From JAWLCG01 sp041687295 (GTDB taxonomy: Bacteria; Planctomycetota; Phycisphaerae; SM23-33; FEN-1343): a stretch of 28,538 bases of DNA. A model generated the notes under the pieces. The model was not told where the DNA came from. It saw only the letters and a list, made by a program, of their open reading frames with translations, and searched no databases. Each line of letters opens with the position of its first letter. The first letter of the stretch is position 1. Below are positions 6,893 to 14,487 of the stretch, piece after piece. The translations under genes and the position numbers were made by a program. The stretch lies in assembly GCA_041687295.1 (NCBI GenBank), contig JAWLCG010000017.1, positions 1-28,538 of the forward strand, written 5' to 3'.

Positions 6893-9159
6893 TGTCACCG
6901 GGCGGGCGCATGTCGTTCTGGGCCGGGTGCCTGGCGTGGGCGGTGGCGGCCGTGGCCGCCGCGGCGCCGGCCGGCCCGGAGATCCTCCACCTGTGCGATG
7001 TGGGCGACTGGCGGATCGCCCGCACGGGCCGGTCGGCCGTCGCCCAGGCCGTTGGGGCCGACGCCCAGGCCCTGCTGGTCTGCACCGGCGGGGGCCTCTC
7101 GGCCGGCGGGGCCCCCAGCGGCGAGCGGTTCGCCTTCGCCCTGGCCATGCTCGACGCAGCCAGCTTCGACGTGGTCAACCTCGCCCACCGCGACCTGACC
7201 GGCAACCCGGCCGACCTGGCCGACGCACTCCAGGGCGCCCAGGTGCGGGCGGTCTCCGCCAGCTTCCGCCTGGCCGACGGCGAGGCTGCGCCGTGGCAGC
7301 CCTTTGCCGTCGTCGAGCGGGGCGCGCGGCGGGTCGCGTTCATTGGCCTGGCCAGCGCCTCGCCGGCAATGGCCCTGCCCGACAGCGGGGCCATGAATGT
7401 GCAGCACGTGCCTGCCGCCGAGGCCCTCGCCTCGGCCCTGGCCCAGCTGCCGGCCGTCGATGCGGTGGTCGTGCTCGCCGACGCCCCGCTGACCGAGGCC
7501 GCCGACTGGTCCGGCCTGGACCCCGCCGTCGATGCGGTCCTGGTCAGCGCCCGCGGAGGCCTCTGGCCGCAACTGGCCGAGCCGACGCGCCTGGGGCTGA
7601 GCCCCGCCGGCGGCACCAGTGTCGGGCGGCTCCGCCTGGGCGAGGCCCCGGGCCCGGCCACGCTTGTGCCCCTGACCGAGCCGGACCAGCCCGCCCCGGC
7701 CGCCCGCGACGTGCTGGCCCGTTTCGACTTCCTGCCCGCCCCGGCCAGTCTCGCCCCGCCGGCCCAGCCGGCCTCGCCGCTGCCGCTGGAGCCGGGCAGC
7801 CTCCAGCCGGGCCAGACCTACGTCCTGGACGAGCCCTGCCGCAACCGGGCCGCGACGGTGACGCTGCGGTCGATGACGCTGACCGATACGCTGGGCCGCC
7901 GCAAGGCCCCCGCCGAGCGCCTGTGGCTGGTCCTGGAGACCGAGTGGCGCAACATCCTGACGCCCCAGGCCGTGCGCGACCAGCTGCTGCCGGTGGCCTA
8001 CTCCGTGCCGACCCTGACCGACCATCTCTACCTGCTGGCCGACGGGCGGCGGCTCGTGCCGCTGACCCCGCCGGCCGACGCCGTCGGCCTGCTGCCGCTC
8101 GACGGGCTGCTGCTGCCGCGGCCGGGCTCGACGCTGCGGGGCCGACTGGTGTACGAGCTGCCCGCCGACGCGCTGCCCGAGCAGCTGGAGGTGCGGTTCT
8201 ACGACTTCGCCCACGGCCACTGGAGCGCTCGGCTGGTCGGCCCGCCCCAGCCGCCGGCCCCGGCCGAGCCGGCCGTGCCCCTCGCCCGCAACGAGATCAT
8301 CGAGCTGGGCATCTACGGCATGGACCGCGCGACCGCGTGGGCCGGCCAGTCCGCCCCGCCCGGGCTGACCTTTCTCCGCCTGGACCTGCGGGCCCGGAGC
8401 CTCTACACCACCGACGCCGACGCCACCGCCTTCGACCCGGCCGCTCAGCCCGGCCAGACCCTCGCCCTGGGCACCGTCGCCGACTGGAAGGACTCCCGGC
8501 GGTACCTGCAGCTCGTCGCCGACGGCCTGTACGCCAGCGGGCCCGAGCCCGCCAGCGCCTTGCCCCCCCAGCCGCGATTCCTGCCCGACCGCATGACCGG
8601 CGGGGAACTGGTCTTCCTGGTGCCCCAGCAGGCCCGGTCGCTGCAGCTGCGGTGCGAGTTCCCCAACGCCGCCCTGCCCGGCGGCAAGGTGGTCCACCCC
8701 CAGCCGGTGCTGTTCGACCTGGCCGGGGCGCCCGAACCGCCGGGGCCGCCATCGAAGGCGCTGCTGAGCATTAAGGACGATGTCTTCCGCGTCGAGCTGA
8801 CCGGCCTGGCCGTCCAGGCCCGCTTCCACGATCAGCCCGCCGGCAAGGGCTTTCAGTGGCTGGTGCTCGACGTGAGCGTCGCCAACACCGGCCGGGGCGG
8901 CGAGTTCTTCCGTCCCCACGAGCAGATGCTCTACGCCGACGCCGATGGCGGCGAGGTGCCCATCCACCGCCACGCCGGCCTCGGGCCGCGCCGCCCGATG
9001 GAGCTGCTGTGGATCCCCCCCGGCCAGCGCCGGGCCTTCCAGGCGCTCTACCGCATCGGAGCCGCCGAGCGGCAAGGCCGGCTGATCTACAACGGCGTGT
9101 CCCTGGCCGATGTCTTCGACCTGGGCCCCCTGCCCCCGCCGGCCAACCCCGTGCCGTAG
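6892..9159 (+). CDS. Exported protein with degenerate 5'-nucleotidase-like N-terminal domain
   Basis: Predicted 755 aa. ATG at 6892 overlaps the previous stop in TGATG and has GGAGAG 5 bases upstream. A signal peptide covers residues 1-26. Residues about 29-260 follow the order of calcineurin-like 5'-nucleotidases (UshA type): ILHLCDVGDW where DxHG is expected, LLVCTGGG for the GD motif, FDVVNLAHRDL for the GNHExD region, FAVVERGARRVAFIGLAS for the IGL strand, and a later VDAVLVSARGG. Most metal ligands are replaced, so catalysis is unlikely. The rest is beta-rich, with two similar segments (about 475-600 and 620-740) resembling Ig-like or DUF4352-like domains, e.g. FQWLVLDVSVANTG. Homologous neighbours end in zinc ribbons; here a relic of such an end follows the stop in another frame (9156-9212). 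Confidence 0.8.
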   Translation: MSPGGRMSFWAGCLAWAVAAVAAAAPAGPEILHLCDVGDWRIARTGRSAVAQAVGADAQALLVCTGGGLSAGGAPSGERFAFALAMLDAASFDVVNLAHRDLTGNPADLADALQGAQVRAVSASFRLADGEAAPWQPFAVVERGARRVAFIGLASASPAMALPDSGAMNVQHVPAAEALASALAQLPAVDAVVVLADAPLTEAADWSGLDPAVDAVLVSARGGLWPQLAEPTRLGLSPAGGTSVGRLRLGEAPGPATLVPLTEPDQPAPAARDVLARFDFLPAPASLAPPAQPASPLPLEPGSLQPGQTYVLDEPCRNRAATVTLRSMTLTDTLGRRKAPAERLWLVLETEWRNILTPQAVRDQLLPVAYSVPTLTDHLYLLADGRRLVPLTPPADAVGLLPLDGLLLPRPGSTLRGRLVYELPADALPEQLEVRFYDFAHGHWSARLVGPPQPPAPAEPAVPLARNEIIELGIYGMDRATAWAGQSAPPGLTFLRLDLRARSLYTTDADATAFDPAAQPGQTLALGTVADWKDSRRYLQLVADGLYASGPEPASALPPQPRFLPDRMTGGELVFLVPQQARSLQLRCEFPNAALPGGKVVHPQPVLFDLAGAPEPPGPPSKALLSIKDDVFRVELTGLAVQARFHDQPAGKGFQWLVLDVSVANTGRGGEFFRPHEQMLYADADGGEVPIHRHAGLGPRRPMELLWIPPGQRRAFQALYRIGAAERQGRLIYNGVSLADVFDLGPLPPPANPVP

Positions 9160-9212
9160 CCCCTCGGCCGAGCGAGCCTGCGGCCCGCTTCTGCACGGGC
9201 TGCGGGGCTTAG
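9156..9212 (+). pseudogene. Relic of a C-terminal zinc ribbon, out of frame with the preceding gene
   Basis: Read from 9156 in the frame one base behind the preceding gene, the DNA encodes VAPRPSEPAARFCTGCGA and then stops (TAG 9210-9212). FCTGCGA is the second knuckle of the ribbon that ends the vWA protein. Bases 9181-9209 are identical over 29 bp to the reverse complement of 880-908 in that gene. Either the 755-aa protein once ended in a ribbon and lost it by frameshift, or a fragment of the vWA gene end was copied here. The first knuckle is missing. Confidence 0.55.
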
Positions 9213-9230
9213 TCTATAACATGCCTCGTA

Positions 9231-9289
9231 CCGGGGGCTTACGCCCCAGGCTAAAAACTGGCGCCCCTTAGGGGCTCCGGGCGAAGGGG
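9231..9289 (+). repeat. Interspersed repeat between convergent genes, copy 2
   Basis: Bases 9231-9279 repeat 718-766 in the same orientation, and 9270-9289 are the exact reverse complement of 666-685. It contains GGGGC-TTAC-GCCCC and GCCCC-TTA-GGGGC hairpins, suited to ending transcripts from both sides although T-runs are absent. The right end is translated: it supplies the last six codons (PFARSP) and the stop of the SbcC-like gene. Confidence 0.65.
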
Positions 9290-12200
9290 GCCTGCCCGCC
9301 AGCGGCGGCTGACCAGAACCGCCCGAAGAGATCCCGCACTTCTTCAATCCCGATGTACCCGTGGCGAACAATGTCATTGGCAGACGACAGCACTTGGGAG
9401 AGGGCCTCAGACTCGGCGAGGGGCTCTCGCGGATCCAGGTATCCCTCGGCCGACAGGTACTCCGCGACGGCCGCCAGGGCATTCGCCCGGAACCCCCGTG
9501 CCCGTTCGTCTGCCCGCTCCTCCAGGGCCTGCACCACCGGCCGGGCATCCCAGTTGACCTCGCGGGCCAGGTCGGTCACGCGGTCGATGAACACGTCGCT
9601 GACGCCCGCCGCGGACAGGGCCTCGCGGGTGAGGGGCCGGCCGCGACCGATTCCCCAGGCATCGCAGGTCGCCTGCACCACGACGGCCCGGGCCGCCATG
9701 CGCTGCGCGACGGAGGCGGGGAGAAACGCGTCGGCTCGGCCATGGTCCAGGAGCGATCGCAGCTGCCCGTACGTCTGCACGCCGGCCCGGAGCAGGGCGT
9801 ACAGGTGGTCCGGGTCGTCCAACAGGTGGGCCACGTGGAGGCCCGCGGCCCCGGCGGCTGGGTCGAAGGCCGGCACGCCGACAGCGGCGGCATACTCGCT
9901 CAGCGACCGCCCCTCGGGGGCCGGCACGGCCTGGTGGGCGGCGGCCGAGGCCATGAGCAGCGTCCCCGCCGGCTGCTGCAGGTTGCGGATGCGGGCGAGG
10001 TCGAAGAGCTTGGCGTCGTCCAGGCCCTGCTGCTGCGCCACCTGCCGCCAGGCCTCCGCATCGCCGGGCTGGCAGGTGAGGTAGAACACCTGCCGGCCCT
10101 GCCGGACGAGGGCCGTGAGGCACTCCACGATGGCCCCGAACCGCACGGGGTCGGTCCCGTTCAGCGCCTCGTCGAGCACGAACGGCAGCTGCAGGCCCCG
10201 TTCGGCAGTGGCGGCGAAGGCCAGTCGTACAGCCAGCAGCAGCTGCATCCGGGTTCCGCCGGAGAGCTCATCCAGCTCCAGACCCCGCTGCTGCGTGTTG
10301 TCGTAGGCGCGGAAAGCGGGCTGGCCGCCCTGGCCCGGACTCAGCCGCAGGTCGTAACGGCCCCGCGTGAAGTCGCTGAGCCACTGGCGGGCCTGGCGGA
10401 AGACGGCCGGCTGGTGCTCGGCCTGCTGCTCCTGGCGGACCCGATCCAGCAGGAAGGTCCCCGCCGCCGCCCGCCGGGCTTCGTCCCGCCGCTGGGCCAG
10501 CCGGTCGGTGGCCTCATCCTGGGCGGCCAGGGCCTGCTGGAGACGGTTCTCCCGGCGGGCCTGCTCGACCCGGGCCCGGATGCCGGCCGCCCGATCGACA
10601 AGGCCCCCAAGCCGGTCGGCCTGCTCCTGCAGCCGGGCTGCCTCCGCGTCCACCTGGGCCCGGTCCAACTCCTGCAACTCAGGAACGTCGGCCAGCCGGC
10701 TCTGGATCGCCCTCTGGCGGACCTGAAGTTCCCCCAGGGCCGATCGCAGCGTGCGGTACTCCGCCAGACGGCTCAGCCGCTCCCGCAGGTCCGTCTCGTC
10801 GCCGTCGGCCAGGCCGGCGGTCTCGTAGAGGCGGCTTCTGCGCTGCAGGAGCTTTTCGATGGCCTCGTCGGCCTTGACAATCGCCCGACCAGCCAGGGCC
10901 AACTGCTCATCCGCACGGCGGAACCGCTCCGCGCGGTCGGCCAGGGCCCCGCAGCGCACGCGGGCGATGGTGAACTCGCGGCACGGCTCCTGCCCGAAGC
11001 GGGCCAGGTAGGCGTTCACCGCGCCCAGCTGCTCGTCGCGCTGGCCCTGCAGGAGCTCACGCTTCGCCCGCAGGCCCAGGACGTCATCCCGCACCCGGCG
11101 GTAGTCCAGGAGGTCCCGGGCGAAGTCCACCAGCGACAGGTCCGACCCGGGCACCGCAACGCCGAGGGTCTGGGCCAGCGAGGCCCGGCGGCGGTCGAGC
11201 GCCTCGGCCTGGGCCTTGAGCTTATCCAGCTCCACCTGTCGATTGCGTCGTTCGAGCTGCCGCTCCCCATCGAGCCGGGTCTCGGCCAGCCGCTTCTCCA
11301 GCTGGTTCAGGTGTCTGCCGACGGCCTCGGTCTCCCATCGCTCGGGCGGCTCCAGTCCCAGCCGGCTGAACCGCTGGCGGCAGGCCTGCCGGGCATCCTG
11401 CGGGGCCGAGGGCCGCGCGAGCAGCAGCGCCACCCCTCCGGCCACGCCCGCCGCCGCGATCAGCAGGGCCCGTAGACTGATCCACAGGCCCATCACCAGC
11501 CCCGCCGCCACCAGCACGGCCGCCAGGGCCCAGGCCACTCGGCGGTCCCGTCGGGAAGGCTCCTGGCCCGGCCCTGCGGCCTCGAACCACTGCCGCAACA
11601 CGTCGACGGCCTGGACCAGTGTATCCGTGGCCTCGGCCTGCGAGTCCGGGCCCAGGACGGCCAGCCTCTCCTCCAGGGCCGTCCGCCGAGACGCCAGCCG
11701 CTCCGCCTCGCGGTGGAACTCCTCGACACCGTCCAGCTCCGCCCGGTCGATCCGGTTCAGCCGGTCGGGGTCCGTTCCGTCTCCCAGCCTGGCCAGGGCC
11801 TGCGCGACGACGGCCTGGGCATCGGCCAACTCTTCGTCGGCTTGGCCGATCTGGCGTTCGAGGTCTCGAAGCTGCTCCAGGCGTGCGTCCTGCTCCTTCA
11901 GCAGTTCCGAGGGAATCCCCTCTGGCGGCAGGGCGGCCTGGTCTTTCGCCTGTTGCGCGTCGGCCGCCTGCTGCCGGGCCTGCTCCCGCTGGCGCTGGGC
12001 CTCATCGAGGTCCCCCTGCAGCTCGGCCAGGGCTGATAGCTCGTTGCCGGCCAGCCGATCCATATCGGGCGGCAGCTGCTCCAGGGCGCAGGTCGTCTCC
12101 ACGATCTGCGACCCCACGTCCAGCCGCTGCCGGACGTCCTCCAGCCGGGCCAGCCGGTCCTGGGCCCGACGGCCAGCCTGGATCTCCTGCTCCAGGTCGG

Positions 12201-12747
12201 CCAGCTCGTCCTCTTCATTCTGCAGGGACTGCTGCTCCTGCTGGAGGGCCCGCACCCGCTGGGCCGCCTCCTGGCGGTCGTTCATCTCCTTGCGGCCCAG
12301 GCGCGGGGGGATCGTGAACTGCTGCGCAACGGCGTCGAGGTCGTAGCCGCCGGCCATCTCCCGCAGCACGGTGGCGGCGAGTCGGCCGTCGCTGTCGGTG
12401 GCCTGGATGAGTGTGCCCACGGTGACGGTGTAGCACTCGGCCAGGTGCGAGGCCGGCATGGCCGGGGGGCTGGAGGGCTGCCCGTCGATCTGGCAGGTGA
12501 GGCGGTCGGCCTCCAGTTCCAGCCGCACCTCGTGGCCATCATCGACCCACTGGCCCACCAGCGAGACCGGGGCCGTCTGCTGCAGCGTCTCGGGCCACAG
12601 CAGCCCGCGGATGGCCCGGCAGGTGGTGGTCTTGCCCGAGGCGTTGGGGCCGACGACCAGGTTCAGGCCGTCGCTGAGGCCATCCACCTCAAAGCCGCGG
12701 TCCTCGAAGCCCGGCATCCGCCGCACGTTGAGCTTCTGGAGCTTCAT
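9268..12747 (-). CDS. YhaN/SbcC-like SMC-family ATPase with membrane hairpin and C-terminal extension
   Basis: Predicted 1159 aa. Walker A is GPNASGKTT (33-41). Long coiled-coil segments (about 150-395 and 450-790) flank a hydrophobic hairpin at about 404-444, as in YhaN-type proteins; there is no CxxC zinc hook, unlike SbcC/Rad50. The ABC signature LSGGTRMQ starts at 828, and Walker B LPFVLDE is at 854-860. The ATPase head should end near 925, yet about 220 more residues follow, with no family I recognise and a helical, HhH-like look (LLRAGVQTYGQLRSLL; LTREALSAAGVSDVFIDRV). The last residues come from an interspersed repeat. The gene starts inside the nuclease stop codon (ATGA overlap), so both form one transcript and probably one complex that processes DNA ends, perhaps at the membrane. 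Confidence 0.9.
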   Translation of the reverse strand: MKLQKLNVRRMPGFEDRGFEVDGLSDGLNLVVGPNASGKTTTCRAIRGLLWPETLQQTAPVSLVGQWVDDGHEVRLELEADRLTCQIDGQPSSPPAMPASHLAECYTVTVGTLIQATDSDGRLAATVLREMAGGYDLDAVAQQFTIPPRLGRKEMNDRQEAAQRVRALQQEQQSLQNEEDELADLEQEIQAGRRAQDRLARLEDVRQRLDVGSQIVETTCALEQLPPDMDRLAGNELSALAELQGDLDEAQRQREQARQQAADAQQAKDQAALPPEGIPSELLKEQDARLEQLRDLERQIGQADEELADAQAVVAQALARLGDGTDPDRLNRIDRAELDGVEEFHREAERLASRRTALEERLAVLGPDSQAEATDTLVQAVDVLRQWFEAAGPGQEPSRRDRRVAWALAAVLVAAGLVMGLWISLRALLIAAAGVAGGVALLLARPSAPQDARQACRQRFSRLGLEPPERWETEAVGRHLNQLEKRLAETRLDGERQLERRNRQVELDKLKAQAEALDRRRASLAQTLGVAVPGSDLSLVDFARDLLDYRRVRDDVLGLRAKRELLQGQRDEQLGAVNAYLARFGQEPCREFTIARVRCGALADRAERFRRADEQLALAGRAIVKADEAIEKLLQRRSRLYETAGLADGDETDLRERLSRLAEYRTLRSALGELQVRQRAIQSRLADVPELQELDRAQVDAEAARLQEQADRLGGLVDRAAGIRARVEQARRENRLQQALAAQDEATDRLAQRRDEARRAAAGTFLLDRVRQEQQAEHQPAVFRQARQWLSDFTRGRYDLRLSPGQGGQPAFRAYDNTQQRGLELDELSGGTRMQLLLAVRLAFAATAERGLQLPFVLDEALNGTDPVRFGAIVECLTALVRQGRQVFYLTCQPGDAEAWRQVAQQQGLDDAKLFDLARIRNLQQPAGTLLMASAAAHQAVPAPEGRSLSEYAAAVGVPAFDPAAGAAGLHVAHLLDDPDHLYALLRAGVQTYGQLRSLLDHGRADAFLPASVAQRMAARAVVVQATCDAWGIGRGRPLTREALSAAGVSDVFIDRVTDLAREVNWDARPVVQALEERADERARGFRANALAAVAEYLSAEGYLDPREPLAESEALSQVLSSANDIVRHGYIGIEEVRDLFGRFWSAAAGGQAPFARSP

Positions 12748-14027
12748 ACGTGGGCCTCCTTCTGGGCCAGCAGCTGGTCGAGGGCCGCAAAGCCCGCCTG
12801 CAGCAGCACCTCCCGCACCTGGTCATCGGTCAGCGGCTCGCCCTCTCCGGGCAGCGACGCAAACACCATCCCGGGAACCTGAGCCGCGATGCTCTCCCGC
12901 GCCCGGGCCAGGAGGTCCTCGTAGACCGTCGCCGGCTCCCGCCGGTCCAGCACCAGCAGTCGCTGGGCCAGCAGGCCGGCCGGGTCGCTCGACCGCGCCA
13001 GCTCCTCCAGCGCCACATCGGGCCGGGTCTCGTTCTGCACGCTCTCAACGAAGTACGCGATGCCGTCGAGGTTGGGCCGGTAGTCCTCGATGAGCCGGGC
13101 CCCGAGTGCGGACAGGCTCCGGTGCAGCGGCGTTCGACCGGTCAGCCGCACGCGACAGCCCACGGCCCGGACGCCCACGCCGGACTGCGCGCAGATCGTC
13201 TGGTGCAGGCGCTGGGTGGCCTGGTGCACCGCGTCCTCGATGGCCGAGTCGCAGTCGGCCCCCTCCAGCGGGATGGCCAGCGACTCCCACTGCAGCGCCG
13301 CCAGGGGCTCCAACTCGGCCCGGGGCCGCTGGCCCGGCTCCAGCGTGACCAGCCAGGCCCCGTGCGGGCCCGTCTCGCTGGGGTCCAGGCCCTGGGGCGA
13401 GCCGGTGTAGAACACGGGCGCGCCGTCACCCAGAAGCCCGCCGCGGTGGATGTGCCCCAGGCCCCACAGGTCCACCTCGCGGCTGAGCAGGTCGTTCAGT
13501 GGTACGGGGCCGTAGGAGCTGGTCTGGGTCTGGCAATCGCAGTGGAGCAGCCCGATGGTCGGCATGGAGTTGCCCGTGGGGCGGTAGCTGGCCAGCGGGT
13601 TCTCCGACACGTGCTGACGGGGGAACGACCAGCCCACGAATCGGACAGGCATCCCCTGGGCCGAGCCCAGGGAGACCGCCTCCCAGTCCCCGCCCTGGCC
13701 CAGCAGGCGAAAGCCGTCGATCTGCCTGGCCAGGCGGGGCAGCACGTTGTAGTCGTGGTTGCCCGCCACCGCCAGCACGGCGATGCCCGCGTCAAGGAGC
13801 TTCCGCACGCCGCCGTGCAGGTCGGAAAGGGCCTCGTAGAAGCGGTTGTCCTGATCCACCACATCGCCGGTCAGCGCGACGGCGTCGACCCGCTGGGCGA
13901 GGGCCCTGTCGACCAGGGCGTGCCACGCCTGGCGAGGAGTGAACTCCTCCGCGTCCAGATCCACGGGGACTCGGCCGGGCCTGCGGCCCAGGTGGATGTC
14001 GCCTGCAATGAAGAACCGAAATGCCAT
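12744..14027 (-). CDS. YhaO/SbcD-like DNA repair nuclease (calcineurin-like phosphoesterase)
   Basis: Predicted 427 aa, cytoplasmic. Phosphoesterase motifs appear in order: GDIHLG (9-14), GDVVD (54-58), GNHD (89-92), LLHCDC, and GHIHRG, which supply the two-metal site of Mre11/SbcD enzymes. All ligands look intact, so it should be active. The region after about 240 is the family's capping and partner-binding part. ATG 14027 is preceded by GGGAGG (minus strand, 14038-14033) about five bases upstream, a strong ribosome site. A good promoter lies at 14094-14066. The 3' end overlaps the ATPase start by 4 bp. Such pairs trim or cut DNA ends in an ATP-dependent manner; the exact substrate here is inferred, not shown. 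Confidence 0.93.
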   Translation of the reverse strand: MAFRFFIAGDIHLGRRPGRVPVDLDAEEFTPRQAWHALVDRALAQRVDAVALTGDVVDQDNRFYEALSDLHGGVRKLLDAGIAVLAVAGNHDYNVLPRLARQIDGFRLLGQGGDWEAVSLGSAQGMPVRFVGWSFPRQHVSENPLASYRPTGNSMPTIGLLHCDCQTQTSSYGPVPLNDLLSREVDLWGLGHIHRGGLLGDGAPVFYTGSPQGLDPSETGPHGAWLVTLEPGQRPRAELEPLAALQWESLAIPLEGADCDSAIEDAVHQATQRLHQTICAQSGVGVRAVGCRVRLTGRTPLHRSLSALGARLIEDYRPNLDGIAYFVESVQNETRPDVALEELARSSDPAGLLAQRLLVLDRREPATVYEDLLARARESIAAQVPGMVFASLPGEGEPLTDDQVREVLLQAGFAALDQLLAQKEAHV

Positions 14028-14487
14028 GGTCCCCTCCCTGATCGCCTGCCCGGCTGTCCGCCCAGAACGTACCCTGGACGCCCGTGGCGGTCAATGATGA
14101 GACCCCCACAGAGCCCCGCGCCCGGCCATCGGCACGAGGGATGGGATCTTGCGTGGATCATGCGTCAGAACGCCAACGTAGTCGAGGGCCATGACAGGTG
14201 TGGTCACACCGGAGGGCAGATTCCGCTTCTTGTAGACCATCAGGTGGATTTTCGCGTGCCCTGGAAGGGTTCGGCGCGTCGTATGAACGACCATGCCGGC
14301 CAGGCCCCTGACGGAGGGGCCGAGTTCGCGACAGCAGGGGAATTCAGCGGCCGGGGGTACAGTCGGCCTTGCCATGGCGTTGCGGTCTGCCGCAAGGCTG
14401 GGTACGCTGCTGGGCGCAGGAGCATGGTGGGGCTGCGGAAGGCTCCTGTGGGGACGACGGGTGTTCGATGACGGTTACGAGGGAGCG
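14028..14487. other. Divergent intergenic region with palindromes
   Basis: The 460 bp separate the nuclease and helicase starts. It is less GC-rich than the genes around it. Visible structures: GGTGTG-GT-CACACC (14197-14210), GTCGT-ATGA-ACGAC (14278-14291) and TTGCGG-TCTG-CCGCAA (14380-14395). The first could be an operator for a dimeric regulator; the last would fold in the helicase leader RNA. A minus-strand frame from ATG 14294 to TGA 14091 encodes 67 residues with fair codon use but no ribosome site; I do not call it a gene. Confidence 0.45.
14066..14094 (-). promoter_or_regulatory. Candidate promoter of the nuclease/ATPase operon
   Basis: Minus strand: TTGACC (14094-14089), 17-bp spacer, TACGTT (14071-14066). 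The -35 matches five of six consensus bases and the -10 has the key T, A and final T. Transcription would start near 14059, about 30 bases before the nuclease ATG. Confidence 0.45.

Noticed and set aside
9268..12747. True SbcC/Rad50 identity for the ATPase
   Set aside because: No CxxC zinc hook, and a membrane hairpin in the coiled coil; the YhaN-like type fits better.
14293..14487. N-terminal extension of the SNF2 helicase
   Set aside because: Composition is unlike the family; a Shine-Dalgarno-like GAGGGAG precedes ATG 14488, and hairpins typical of leader DNA fall inside the extension.
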